Source of the DNA: Pseudanabaena sp.
GTDB lineage: Bacteria; Cyanobacteriota; Cyanobacteriia; Pseudanabaenales; Pseudanabaenaceae
Direction of reading: 5' to 3'
DNA length: 64,000 nucleotides
NCBI GenBank assembly: GCA_003249035.1
Contig: QBMK01000003.1
Coordinates: 170,227-234,226, forward strand
Of the stretch, positions 53,575 through 62,876 are shown in pieces. The translations under genes and the position numbers were made by a program. Each line of letters begins with the position of its first letter. Position 1 is the first letter of the stretch. The notes under the pieces are model-generated. The model was not told the DNA's origin. It did no database searches and was given only the letters and a program-made list of their open reading frames with translations.

Positions 53575-54114
53575 CTATTTTGTTCGGTTGTGATCATCAT
53601 ACAAGCTTCTAAAATAAAGATATGGAAGAAATATAGAGTTAATTCTTCTGGTTTTTGATAATGATTGTCTAATGGATTCTATCTTAGAATTCCATTTTCT
53701 CCGATCATTATTAAGATCCTTGCATTCTTCTGTGTTTGATCCTTGTAGCTGATTCGATTTTTCAACTGTAGATAATCTTGATTCCATTGCACTCGCAAGA
53801 TCACGAACTTCTTGGCTAATTTTCTCAAGAGTATTAAAGGCTTCTCGGTTAAGCAGAAAATAAGCTGCACTCAAATGATCTGTAAATTCATTGTCGATTT
53901 TTTCAGTAATATCTTTATACCTCTCATCAAGGAATGGTTCATTGGCAAAACGCACCAAAGCAATGGCAGCACTGTATATTTTGAATCTTCTATCATATAA
54001 ATCAAGTTTTAACTTTTGACGATTTATTTCATACTGTTGATAAGCAATATAAGCGACAATACCTGCTATGATTATTGAAGGTAAGGCTAGTATAATTTTT
54101 TCTATCAATTCCAT
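53575..54114 (-). CDS. membrane-anchored hypothetical protein
   Basis: A 179-residue protein with one N-terminal membrane helix (about 8-28, LALPSIIIAGIVAYIAYQQY) followed by helical, charged sequence (NRQKLKLDLYDRRFKIYSAA) typical of a widespread uncharacterised bacterial family. The gap to the LRAT gene is 36 bp, so it probably belongs to the same operon. Confidence 0.75.
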   Translation of the reverse strand: MELIEKIILALPSIIIAGIVAYIAYQQYEINRQKLKLDLYDRRFKIYSAAIALVRFANEPFLDERYKDITEKIDNEFTDHLSAAYFLLNREAFNTLEKISQEVRDLASAMESRLSTVEKSNQLQGSNTEECKDLNNDRRKWNSKIESIRQSLSKTRRINSIFLPYLYFRSLYDDHNRTK

Positions 54115-54183
54115 AGTATCAAGATTATTAATTTGTTTGGATGTACAAATGAAGGAGCCATTTAATCATAACTAGAAATGCTT

Positions 54184-54543
54184 TTATGTGAAATTGCGTC
54201 TAATTGTTGCGATCGCTTCATTTAATTCATCCGCATGAATCCACCCAACAAAACCACCAAAAACCATATTGCCTTCAGTATCAGCAATAAATATATGGTT
54301 AACACCAACAGGATTTTTCCACATCTTTAGTATGGAACCATCACGAAGAGTAAAGCGCGGGGTTGCTTTTTTGAAGTCCCTACTATGAGCCTGTGTCATA
54401 CCTTCAACTGCATTCAAAAAACCTACAACTTGTTCGGCAACACTTGATATTTGATTAGCCGCTTGTGCAGGTCTATTCCAGTCTTCGACGGAATCATGAA
54501 TCTTTTCATAGACTCTAGCAATAGGATTTAAAGGATCGAACAT
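54184..54543 (-). CDS. hypothetical protein
   Basis: A 119-residue soluble protein beginning MFDPLNPIARVYEKIHDSVEDW. No recognised motif. It could be a small effector or partner of the LRAT gene; its position (first of three on the minus strand, 70 bp apart) supports co-transcription. Confidence 0.65.
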   Translation of the reverse strand: MFDPLNPIARVYEKIHDSVEDWNRPAQAANQISSVAEQVVGFLNAVEGMTQAHSRDFKKATPRFTLRDGSILKMWKNPVGVNHIFIADTEGNMVFGGFVGWIHADELNEAIATIRRNFT

Positions 54544-54800
54544 AGTTTTTACTTTATTACGATTAACTAAAATTATTACAGCACAAAAAATCTCCCTGAA
54601 AAGCTAAAGTTTATGAATTAGACATCTTTTTTTGATATTTGAATTCACCAAGTCTTTACCACAAAGTTCTAATCGTTGACGATCGCCACCCTATCCCCTG
54701 AAGGCTTAATCAGAAATAGACCTTCCTGTGTGGCATACTCAACAACTAGCGTAAACTGTAAAAAGAGATCGCAGGATGAGTAAATTTAGGAGATACGCAG

Positions 54801-55463
54801 ATGACCACCCTATTACGAATCTCACAAATTGAAACCCTAGCAGGACAAAGCACAGTCCTCCATGAAATCGACTGGCAACAATTTGAATCTATCCTCCAAG
54901 ACCTTGGCGAAAAGCGCAGATCAAGAATTGCTTATTTAAACGGTGTATTAGAAATTGCTTTGCTCTTACCTGAACGAGAAAAAATTAAAGTTTTGATCAG
55001 AGATTTTGTACAAGTCCTTATGGACGAAATGGAAATTGATTTTGAGGGGTTTGGCTCCACGACTTTCAAGCGTATTGACAAGCTCGCAGGATTAGAACCC
55101 GATGACTGCTTCTACATTCAAAACAATGTCGCTATGCGGGGTATACGCAAACTAGACATGACCATCGATCCTCCACCTGATCTAGCAATCGAGGTAGATG
55201 TAACTTCCAAAACCAAGTTTGATGTTTACCGTACCCTTGGCGTACCTGAACTCTGGTTATATGATAAGATATTGAAAATTTATATCTTGCGTGATGGCGA
55301 GTATGTCGAATCACAGTTAAGCCCTATTTTTGGTGATGTCCCTATCCGCGATGTCATACCGCAGTTTTTAGAGATCAGTCTTAGCCAAGGACGCAGCAAA
55401 GCGATGAAGGCTTTTGGGTTATGGATGCAAGAGAATCTATCCCGATTATTCTTAGCGACTTAG
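54801..55463 (+). CDS. Uma2-family (DUF820) putative endonuclease
   Basis: A 220-residue second member of the family seen at 50726. Blocks: HEIDWQQFESILQDL, RIAYLNGVLEIALLLPEREKI, GLEPDDCFYI, PDLAIEVDVTSKTKFDVYRTLGVPELWLYD. The two copies are only moderately alike, so they are not a recent duplication. Overlaps the convergent MetX-like gene by 12 bp at its 3' end. Confidence 0.86.
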   Translation: MTTLLRISQIETLAGQSTVLHEIDWQQFESILQDLGEKRRSRIAYLNGVLEIALLLPEREKIKVLIRDFVQVLMDEMEIDFEGFGSTTFKRIDKLAGLEPDDCFYIQNNVAMRGIRKLDMTIDPPPDLAIEVDVTSKTKFDVYRTLGVPELWLYDKILKIYILRDGEYVESQLSPIFGDVPIRDVIPQFLEISLSQGRSKAMKAFGLWMQENLSRLFLAT

Positions 55464-56456
55464 CAATTCCCCAATTGCTTGACGAATGAACTGCTCATCT
55501 TCAGGATTTTGATAGGGATTGCCAGCACGATGTCCCCAAATCGAAGAAATTGGAAGATATGAACTATGGGGAATTAGCGCCGCCTCGCGATCGCAATCTT
55601 CGGGGGTAAAATACAAGTCCGTAGTGCTGGGCATGACTAGAGTTTTCGCTTGAATCGATCGCATGGCAAGCTCATAATCTTTTTGATAAATGGGATTATC
55701 GCTGACATCGCACCTGAGCCAAGTATCAATCATTGCCATCAAATTTCGCGGATCGCGCTTGCGATAGCCAGCTTCCCAACCACGCAAGAGATAATCTTCG
55801 AGAGATTCGTAACCAAACTGATAATACAAACCTTCACGATAAAAGGCTTGGGATGCTGCCCAACTGGCATAAATTCTGGCAAAGGTGCGAAATCCGCGAT
55901 CGGGAATACCGTCAAAACCATTTCCATTCCAAGTTGGATCGGCTGTGAGGGAATAGCGCAAACTCTCTAAGAAAATGCGATTGTGATCGGTAGTTTTCGC
56001 AGTGCCACAAAGTGCCGCTATGCGTTCGACGCGATCGCTATATAACGCGCTCCAATGGTAGGCTTGCTGAGCGCCCATCGACCAGCCATAAACTAGGGCT
56101 AGGCGGTCAATCCCAAAGACTTCGCGCAGCAATCTCTCTTGAGCCTTGACATTATCCAGATGCGTAAACCAAAAACCTTGCTCGGCTAGTCCGCATTCTG
56201 CACAATTGCTTGGAGCACTCGATAGACCATTACCAAACATGTTGATAATGATCACGAACCATTTTGTCGGATCGAGAATGCCATCAGGTCGCACTAACCA
56301 TTCAATATCTGGGTGTTGCGCTCCGTAGGAGGTGGGATAGAGAATTACGTTAGTGCGATCGCAATTTAGTTCGCCATAGGTCTGATAAACCAATTGTGCT
56401 TTTGGCAGAATCGCACCGCACTGAAGCTGAAAGTTCTTAATTTCAAAAACATTCAT
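55452..56456 (-). CDS. MetX-like alpha/beta hydrolase
   Basis: A 334-residue protein resembling homoserine O-acetyltransferase and its hydrolase relatives: LVYQTYGELN, NVILYPTSYGAQHPD, the nucleophile elbow LVYGWSMGAQQAYHW, and a late acid/His pair (MPSTTDLYFTPEDC, ISSIWGHRAGNP). It is probably an esterase or acyltransferase rather than a methionine enzyme. The start overlaps the stop of the desaturase gene as ATGA, so the two are translationally coupled. Confidence 0.85.
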   Translation of the reverse strand: MNVFEIKNFQLQCGAILPKAQLVYQTYGELNCDRTNVILYPTSYGAQHPDIEWLVRPDGILDPTKWFVIIINMFGNGLSSAPSNCAECGLAEQGFWFTHLDNVKAQERLLREVFGIDRLALVYGWSMGAQQAYHWSALYSDRVERIAALCGTAKTTDHNRIFLESLRYSLTADPTWNGNGFDGIPDRGFRTFARIYASWAASQAFYREGLYYQFGYESLEDYLLRGWEAGYRKRDPRNLMAMIDTWLRCDVSDNPIYQKDYELAMRSIQAKTLVMPSTTDLYFTPEDCDREAALIPHSSYLPISSIWGHRAGNPYQNPEDEQFIRQAIGELLSR

Positions 56457-57487
56457 GCTGCTGAGTTCCCAGTCTCGCTTAAATTAGCGATGATTTGACG
56501 ATGGACGTTGATGTAGCCATTTTCCACACATTCAAAATGAGAGCCAAGTTTCTCATGGGCTGCGCCTAATTGATGGAATGGGATGGACGCGTAGAGATGA
56601 TGTTCGGCATGGTAGGAGATATTCCAAATCAAAAACCTCAAGGGTGCAAGGGTGAGGGTGGTGCGGGTATTTGCAAGCATATTGTCGGTATTGGGGCGAT
56701 CGGTATGCTCGGCTAGGAGTAAAAATCTTAAAATTGGCTGACCGACTGCGAGGGGTAGCATCCAATAGGTGATAAACCAAGTCTGTTGGAAATATATAGA
56801 AATAGCGATCGCAACGGCATAAACTAATAGCTGTAGACGGTTAGAGCGAATCACTTCTGCATTGGAGCTTTCAGGAATAAATGGGCAGTTTTCTAAGTTC
56901 CCGATCGCCGCGAGAAAATGTCTACGAAACTTGCCGATCCACCAAGTAATGCCGCTAATTTCGATGATATATTCACTGAGATTTGTGGGTTTGCAATCGC
57001 TTAATTCAGGATCTTTGTCAGGAATCTGCGTATAGCGGTGATGCCACTTGTGATAGAGCCGATAGAAGGTACTGTTATAAAAAGATAGAAGTCCAGCAAA
57101 CCAACAAAGGACATCATTGGCGCGATTATTTGTAAAAACGGTGCGGTGTGATGCCTCATGCAAAGGCGCAAACATAATCGCAAAGCTAAATCCGTAGAGA
57201 ACTAATGCAGGTATAGCTATAAACCAGCGATCTCTAAGATTTCCCATATTTGTACCCCAGAGATAGCCACTACCAGCCATCACAGCCAGATGCCCAGCCA
57301 GTTGCAAAGCCCCTTTAAGATCAGACTTGGTATTCAATACATTTAATTCTTGAGGGGAAAGAATTTGCTTAGAATTCTGAACTACTATTTCCGATTTATC
57401 CGATTTAACTTTAGTATCATTTTCAACTGGAGATGGCGCAGCCAAAGTTGCTTCATTACTTATAGCTTCAATATTGCTTGAGAACAT
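56453..57487 (-). CDS. membrane fatty-acid-desaturase-family protein
   Basis: A 344-residue di-iron membrane enzyme. Histidine boxes: APLHEASHRTVF (HxxxH), YHKWHHRY (HxxHH) and NISYHAEHHLYASIPFHQL (HxxHH). Four hydrophobic spans surround them. The substrate could be a fatty acid or carotenoid. It forms a two-gene operon with the MetX-like hydrolase. The N-terminal 50 residues are polar and poorly conserved. Confidence 0.87.
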   Translation of the reverse strand: MFSSNIEAISNEATLAAPSPVENDTKVKSDKSEIVVQNSKQILSPQELNVLNTKSDLKGALQLAGHLAVMAGSGYLWGTNMGNLRDRWFIAIPALVLYGFSFAIMFAPLHEASHRTVFTNNRANDVLCWFAGLLSFYNSTFYRLYHKWHHRYTQIPDKDPELSDCKPTNLSEYIIEISGITWWIGKFRRHFLAAIGNLENCPFIPESSNAEVIRSNRLQLLVYAVAIAISIYFQQTWFITYWMLPLAVGQPILRFLLLAEHTDRPNTDNMLANTRTTLTLAPLRFLIWNISYHAEHHLYASIPFHQLGAAHEKLGSHFECVENGYINVHRQIIANLSETGNSAA

Positions 57488-57735
57488 GTCTGAGAACTCA
57501 CTGTTTACTTAATTTTAGAGATATAGGAAGAATTGCATGAATCTTTATTCATCCTAACAATACAAATAAATTATCAGGTCAAGGACTCTCTGAATAAGTC
57601 AAAGTTAATACCAAAGATATCTAGGTATTGCAATTTATCGTTTGAACTAGCCCGATGAATAAAAATTTGATTGGTGTTTGCGATCGCATTATGATACTCA
57701 CACTATGAATAGTATTCTTACCGAGATCGAGTTTG

Positions 57736-58953
57736 ATGACTGCCCAAGAAATATATAGTAAGCCTGATGAGTCAACTAGCCCCAAGGACTGGTCATGGAA
57801 ATTTTGGCAAATTGTACCGCTTTATCCCTATGGGCAAAGGCGGACTATTCGTAGGGAAGTAGTCAAAGACTCGATTTGGACGTTCGATCAGCTTCAAGGA
57901 ATCTTTTATGTAGTGGTACCGATCAGGATGACGGTGGTGAAGCTTGAGACGGGGGGACTATTGGTATATGCACCTGTCGCGCCGACTTCCGAATGTGTTC
58001 GCCTTGTAAATGAGCTTGTTGCAGAGCATGGTGAGGTCAAGTACATCATCTTGCCAACAGTTTCAGGAATTGAACATAAGGTATTTGTGGGGCCATTTGC
58101 ACGGAATTTCCCCAATGCGCAGGTTTATGTTTCACCACACCAATGGAGCTTTCCGCTGAATCTGCCGCTAAGTTGGTTAGGATTTCCTTGGGGTCGCACA
58201 TCGATTTTGCCTCAAGATCCAGCACAAGCTCCCTTTAGCGATCAGTTTGACTATGCCATCCTTGGCTCAATCGAGCTAGGTTTAGGTAAATTTGCAGAAG
58301 TTGCTTTGTTTGATAAGCGATCGCAGACTCTACTCGTGACCGATACGATTGTCTCGATTCCTGAAAAGCCGCCTGAAATATTGCAACTTGATCCCTATCC
58401 ATTGCTATTTCATGCCAGAGACAGTGCTACTGAGATGATTGCGGATACAGAAGCCAATCGTATACGTGGATGGCAAAGAACTTCACTCTTTTCATTCTAT
58501 TTCAGTCCGCAATCATTAGAAACTGTTCCCTTTTTTCAAGCCTTACGCGATCTTGAAAAAGCACCAGAACGCTCTCGCAAAGCTTTTTGGGGTCTTTTCC
58601 CATTTAAATGGAAAGAAAACTGGCATCAAGCATTTGAGGCATTGCGCGGTAATGGTCGGATTTTTGTTGCGCCAATCCTGCAAACTCTTATTCTCAATCG
58701 CGCTCCACAGGATGCGATCGCATGGGCGGATAAGGTGGCTAGTTGGGATTTTGTGAGAATTATTCCTTGTCATTTTGATAATGCGATCGCTGCAACACCC
58801 ACGGAGTTTCGTCAAGCCTTTAGCTTTTTAGAAAAGAATCCACAACTTTTGCCTACTGCCAATCTTCCTGAAGAGGATTTTGAAGTTCTCAAGCAAATTA
58901 ATAATATTTTGCAAGTTAATCGCATTCTTATAGAAGCAAAGGACAAAATTTAA
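57736..58953 (+). CDS. DUF4336-domain protein
   Basis: A 405-residue protein with the metallo-beta-lactamase-derived DUF4336 domain typical of cyanobacteria and plastids: WTFDQLQGIFYVVVPIRMTV, VAPTSECVRLVNELVAEHG, IILPTVSGIEHKVFVGPFAR. No signal peptide. No reliable substrate. The second ATG (57736) is preferred. It is a monocistronic gene followed by two palindromes. Confidence 0.87.
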   Translation: MTAQEIYSKPDESTSPKDWSWKFWQIVPLYPYGQRRTIRREVVKDSIWTFDQLQGIFYVVVPIRMTVVKLETGGLLVYAPVAPTSECVRLVNELVAEHGEVKYIILPTVSGIEHKVFVGPFARNFPNAQVYVSPHQWSFPLNLPLSWLGFPWGRTSILPQDPAQAPFSDQFDYAILGSIELGLGKFAEVALFDKRSQTLLVTDTIVSIPEKPPEILQLDPYPLLFHARDSATEMIADTEANRIRGWQRTSLFSFYFSPQSLETVPFFQALRDLEKAPERSRKAFWGLFPFKWKENWHQAFEALRGNGRIFVAPILQTLILNRAPQDAIAWADKVASWDFVRIIPCHFDNAIAATPTEFRQAFSFLEKNPQLLPTANLPEEDFEVLKQINNILQVNRILIEAKDKI

Positions 58954-59348
58954 TTCAAATCAAACCGAATATTTGTCGAGGTGGGCTACGCCCATCTCGA
59001 CAAATATTCAGTTTGAGCGTAAATCGCTGTAGCTAGAAGAAATGTAAAGTCATTGCTATTTTTTGTTTTATAAATCCTTGCACTGAAATAAAACCAAATA
59101 TTTTTATTAAGAGTCTTGCTAGGCAAGACTCTTAATAAAAATATTTGTAGTTGCCTTGCTCGTAAATTGCGATAAAGTCCTGCGATCGCAGCAATTATCA
59201 AGAGACGATAACTTTTGTAAGGGTTTAGAGTATGAAGGATTAGGTATTATAAAAGATTGTCAGCTTTGCAATTGTTTGGCAATTCTTGGTGGCTACCAGT
59301 ATGGATGCACCAAAAAATTCCATGCTCCTCTAATTATTTACTTTATTT
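58954..59348. other. gene-free stretch with two long palindromes
   Basis: Palindrome 1 at 58961-59015 (CAAACCGAATATTTGTCGAG and complement, loop TAC) is followed by the anchor-like GAGCGTAAATCGCTGTA. Palindrome 2 at 59095-59147 has 25-bp perfect arms (CAAATATTTTTATTAAGAGT plus CTTGC) around TAG. No gene is supported; the agrE promoter is probably in 59150-59348. Confidence 0.7.
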
Positions 59349-61457
59349 ATGACTGCCCAATTGAATTATCTGATGTGCGCCCCCGATCACTACGACGTAG
59401 ACTATGTGATCAATCCTTGGATGGAGGGCAACGTTCACAAATCTAGCCGCGATCGCGCTGTAGTGCAATGGCAAAAACTTTATGGAGTGCTCAAGGGTTT
59501 AGTCAATGTTGAGCTAGTGACTCCCGAAAAAGGTTGGCCAGACATGGTGTTTACCGCCAACGCTGGATTAGTATTAGGTGACAAAGCTGTATTGAGTCGT
59601 TTTTTACACAAAGAGCGTCAGGGTGAAGAGCCATATTTCAAAGCATGGTTTGAGTCTAAGGGCTTTACAGTGTTTGAACTGCCCAAGGATTTGCCTTTTG
59701 AAGGTGCTGGTGATGCATTGTTCGATCGGAGTGGTGGTTGGCTTTGGGCTGGCTATGGCTTTCGCTCAGAACTAGATGCTCATCCCTATTTAGCAAAATG
59801 GCTAGATGTTGAAGTTCTTTCGTTACGTTTAATTGACAACCGCTTCTATCATCTTGACACCTGTTTCTGTCCTTTAACAGGTGGATATTTGCTCTATTAT
59901 CCACCTGCGTTTGACTCCTATTCCAATCGCTTGATCGAGATGCGGGTTCCTGCGGACAAACGGATTGCGATCGAAGAAGCAGATGCCGTTAACTTTGCTT
60001 GCAACGCGGTCAATGTTGATCGCAATGTTGTCATGAACAAAATTAGCGATCGCCTAAAACAACGCATTACTGATGCTGGGTTTACAGTGATTGAAACTCC
60101 TCTCACCGAGTTTCTTAAAGCAGGCGGAGCCGCTAAATGTTTAACCTTGAGAACTATTGAAGTTCCCATTAGCAGTGAACAGGTAGTAGTTGAAGCAAGT
60201 GGTGTAGAAGCAAGGATTGTCGAGTTGACTGGACATCTGCTTGATTCAGGTATTATTAATCGCGCACTTGATTTAGTAACTGATAATGGCGGTAGTTTCC
60301 AAGTATTAGAGTTCAACCTCGGTGAGCAGAGACAAAGTACATCCTTAGCGCGGATTCGTATCTCTGCTCCATCCCATGACCTCATGGAAACGATCATGGG
60401 CGAACTGATCGAAATCGGTGCAGTATTGCAAGATCGTGATACATGCGCTGCAAATCTTGAACCTGTATTACAAGATGGTGTTGCTCCTGATGACTTCTAT
60501 GTCAGCACGATTTATCCGACAGAAGCCTGTGTTGATGGCGTATGGGTTCGCTGCAACAATCAGCGTATGGATGCAGCGATCGCAATTAGTGCCGACGGCT
60601 CAGCTAACTGTAAGCTTTTGCGAGATCTCGTAGTCGGCGATCGCGTGGTGGTTGGCTATGATGGCGTGCGAACAGTTCGTAAACCCGAAGCCAGAGATAC
60701 CGCTAAAAAGGAAGAGTTTTCTTTCATGGGTGCTGGTGTATCTAGCGAACGTCGCGTCGAACTGATTGTCGAACAAATCGCGTGGGAACTGCGTCAAATT
60801 CGCGATCGCGGTGGCAAATTAGTTGTCTCTTGTGGTCCCGTAGTCGTGCATACTGGCGGCGCTCCTCACCTTGCTTACTTGATCCGTGAGGGCTATGTGC
60901 AGTCCATGCTCGGTGGCAATGCGATCGCGGTTCACGACATGGAGCAATCCTCGATGGGAACTTCACTGGGTGTCGATCTTAAGCGTGGTATCAGCGTCAA
61001 AGGCGGACATCGCCATCACCTTAAGGTGATTAATTCAGTCCGTCGCTATGGCAGTATCCATAAAGCAGTTGAAGCTGGTTTTGTGAAGACTGGCGTGATG
61101 TTCGAATGCGTTACCAATAATATTCCTTTTGTACTAGCTGGTTCCATTCGTGACGATGGGCCTTTGCCTGACACCGTGATGGATTTACTGGAGGCACAAC
61201 GCTTGTATAGCGAACAAATTCGCAATGCTGATATGATTTTGATGCTGTCATCTATGCTGCATTCCATCGGTGTGGGTAACATGACTCCCGCAGGCGTGAA
61301 GATGGTTTGTGTGGATATCAATCCTGCGGTTGTGACTAAACTCTCCGATCGCGGTTCTGTGGAGTCTGTTGGTGTTGTCACCGATGTCGGTCTATTCCTC
61401 AGCTTACTGGTTCAACAGTTGAAGAAGATGGATAGTCCTGTGGCTGTTAGCGTTTAG
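59349..61457 (+). CDS. agrE: arginine dihydrolase / ornithine cyclodeaminase (AgrE/ArgZ type)
   Basis: A 702-residue cyanobacterial fusion. The N-terminal 270 residues have the guanidine-modifying fold (YLMCAPDHYDVDYVINPWM, GWPDMVFTANAGLV, EGAGDAL, HLDTCFCPL, GGAAKCLTLR with the catalytic Cys), converting arginine to ornithine, ammonia and CO2. The C-terminal part (about 290-700) is the LOR/SDH-type TIGR00300 domain that, in Anabaena AgrE, turns ornithine into proline. It supports mobilisation of arginine nitrogen (cyanophycin) in the cytosol. Followed by a strong terminator. Confidence 0.95.
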   Translation: MTAQLNYLMCAPDHYDVDYVINPWMEGNVHKSSRDRAVVQWQKLYGVLKGLVNVELVTPEKGWPDMVFTANAGLVLGDKAVLSRFLHKERQGEEPYFKAWFESKGFTVFELPKDLPFEGAGDALFDRSGGWLWAGYGFRSELDAHPYLAKWLDVEVLSLRLIDNRFYHLDTCFCPLTGGYLLYYPPAFDSYSNRLIEMRVPADKRIAIEEADAVNFACNAVNVDRNVVMNKISDRLKQRITDAGFTVIETPLTEFLKAGGAAKCLTLRTIEVPISSEQVVVEASGVEARIVELTGHLLDSGIINRALDLVTDNGGSFQVLEFNLGEQRQSTSLARIRISAPSHDLMETIMGELIEIGAVLQDRDTCAANLEPVLQDGVAPDDFYVSTIYPTEACVDGVWVRCNNQRMDAAIAISADGSANCKLLRDLVVGDRVVVGYDGVRTVRKPEARDTAKKEEFSFMGAGVSSERRVELIVEQIAWELRQIRDRGGKLVVSCGPVVVHTGGAPHLAYLIREGYVQSMLGGNAIAVHDMEQSSMGTSLGVDLKRGISVKGGHRHHLKVINSVRRYGSIHKAVEAGFVKTGVMFECVTNNIPFVLAGSIRDDGPLPDTVMDLLEAQRLYSEQIRNADMILMLSSMLHSIGVGNMTPAGVKMVCVDINPAVVTKLSDRGSVESVGVVTDVGLFLSLLVQQLKKMDSPVAVSV

Positions 61458-61482
61458 AATTCTAAATTTCAACAAGCGCAAT

Positions 61483-61519
61483 AAAAAGGTATGTCGGGCT
61501 TTGCCCGACATACCTTTTT
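61483..61519 (+). terminator. intrinsic terminator of agrE
   Basis: AAAAAGGTATGTCGGGC with GCCCGACATACCTTTTT around TTT; followed by more T. Confidence 0.87.
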
Positions 61520-61589
61520 GTTTTTTTATGTGGATCGTCTATTGCTTGGATGTATCTATAGTTCAGAGGTAATTCTGCGATCGCATTTC

Positions 61590-61617
61590 ATACCAAATCA
61601 CAAAAGTGTGACGACAC
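61590..61617. repeat. composite hairpin repeat, copy 4 (fragment)
   Basis: ATACCAAATCACAAAAGTGT GACGACAC matches the first 28 bp of the composite repeat family, then sequence diverges. Confidence 0.65.
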
Positions 61618-61771
61618 ATAAAATCCTCATATTCTACGTTGGTTTTGTTCTTACGTGCATTTTTGCAATAATCATCTGTCGTCTTTATTACGTGTTTTGG
61701 TATCACTAGATCTACAGTGCGATCGAGAAATGTTAAGATCAAAAAGACTGCCGATCAAATCAGAGGTCAAG

Positions 61772-62407
61772 ATGCTTACCCTTGCCGCAAAAAATTTAAA
61801 TTTTGAGGATGTTGAGCATCTATTAGGCTTTCATGAGTCTGGAAGTATGGGTGTTTTTTCTGATTATCTCGATCTGCAATCTGTGTCAGATATTGAGCAA
61901 ACAGAACTAACTGAGATTTGCACTAATTTCCGTCGATATCTCCTGTCAGGTAGAGTTTCTGAAGGACAAATTAAGTTTCTTGCGCTTGCACCTTTGATGA
62001 ATTTAGCAGGTTACTATAATCAAGAAATCGAATTACTTTTAGAGGAAAATATTCAGCGTATTGATATTATCGAATCGGATATAAGTATCACGGGTAGATA
62101 TGATATTTTGGCGGTTAAAAAATCTGGATTTCCAAATTTAACTAAGCTTTGGGTGCTGATAGTTGAGGCAAAGAGAGCAGGAATAGAACCTTTTACGGGT
62201 ATTCCGCAGTTACTGACTTATGCTCATGAATCTTTGAGTTCTCAGCCTTCGGTTTGGGGTTTAGCAACAAATGGTTTGCATTTTCAATTTATCCGTATCT
62301 GTGCAGGCGAAGCACCTGTCTATCAGCTATTTCCATCTCTATCTTTGATCGAGTCTGAGCCTTCTATATTGATTCTTAAGGTTCTGAAAGCTATTTGTAA
62401 ATTGTGA
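61772..62407 (+). CDS. standalone restriction-type (PD-(D/E)XK) nuclease-like protein
   Basis: 211 residues from the ATG at 61772, which has AGAGG upstream. It is like the small proteins annotated as type I restriction subunit R (N-terminal nuclease part only): a core GRYDILAVKKSG...LWVLIVEAKRAG gives D and ExK. No helicase domain. Its location 0.5 kb before a type I specificity gene is suggestive, but the two are on opposite strands. Confidence 0.72.
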   Translation: MLTLAAKNLNFEDVEHLLGFHESGSMGVFSDYLDLQSVSDIEQTELTEICTNFRRYLLSGRVSEGQIKFLALAPLMNLAGYYNQEIELLLEENIQRIDIIESDISITGRYDILAVKKSGFPNLTKLWVLIVEAKRAGIEPFTGIPQLLTYAHESLSSQPSVWGLATNGLHFQFIRICAGEAPVYQLFPSLSLIESEPSILILKVLKAICKL

Positions 62408-62516
62408 TTTGGTTGCGATCGCATTTCACTAGATTTACAGTGCGATCGCACCCAAATCATTTCTCTAGAAATCACTTGGGTGAGATGGTCATAGAAGCTA
62501 ATGCAGTATTAATGAG

Positions 62517-62621
62517 TTACTTTTTTCTATTCTTCCAATATCCAACTTCTCGGCTACAGTGCATTACTGCCAATATAAGGATAAAGTCTGGCTCAATTGT
62601 GTAAAGCACTGCATAGGGAAA
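62517..62621 (-). pseudogene. ParE/RelE-type toxin, C-terminal remnant
   Basis: In the frame shifted from the antitoxin, DNA encodes FPYAVLYTIEPDFILILAVM then HCSREVGYWKNRKK and stops: the standard C-terminal end of a RelE/ParE toxin. The first about 60 residues are missing. It begins within the 3' end of the antitoxin gene, so an internal deletion has fused the two genes. Confidence 0.8.
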
Positions 62622-62823
62622 TTAGGGCATCATCTCCTGAAATAGTCTGCACAGATCCATCACGCACTGCATCACGTCTAGTTTTAGCTTCATTTGTCCA
62701 AGCTGACTGAATGGCTGGATCGATATCAAATTCTAAGCTTTCAATTAGTTTTTCTGCTAAAAGCGCTCTAGAAATACTAGGCAGTGATAGTAGTTCTTTG
62801 GTTAGTAGTTCTATTGATTTCAT
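62593..62823 (-). CDS. addiction-module antitoxin (CHP02574 type), 3' end altered
   Basis: 76 residues from the ATG at 62823 (MKSIELLTKELLSLPSISRA). The family pattern LSLPxxxRAxLAEKLIESL...WTNEAKTRRDAVRDG...ISGDDAL is clear. After DDAL the frame runs into toxin DNA and ends ISLCSALHN. The core domain appears intact, so it may still make protein; without a toxin it would be an orphan. Confidence 0.83.
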   Translation of the reverse strand: MKSIELLTKELLSLPSISRALLAEKLIESLEFDIDPAIQSAWTNEAKTRRDAVRDGSVQTISGDDALISLCSALHN

Positions 62824-62876
62824 AAAAATATGATTAGGCTTTGTTGTGTAGTCTAGCAAAATTTTTAGGTTTTGAG

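Noticed and set aside
59156..59446. 96-codon plus-strand frame before agrE
   Set aside because: Overlaps the agrE start in another frame and has no family resemblance.
59918..60397. 159-codon minus-strand frame inside agrE
   Set aside because: Opposite a conserved enzyme; composition is that of an antisense shadow.
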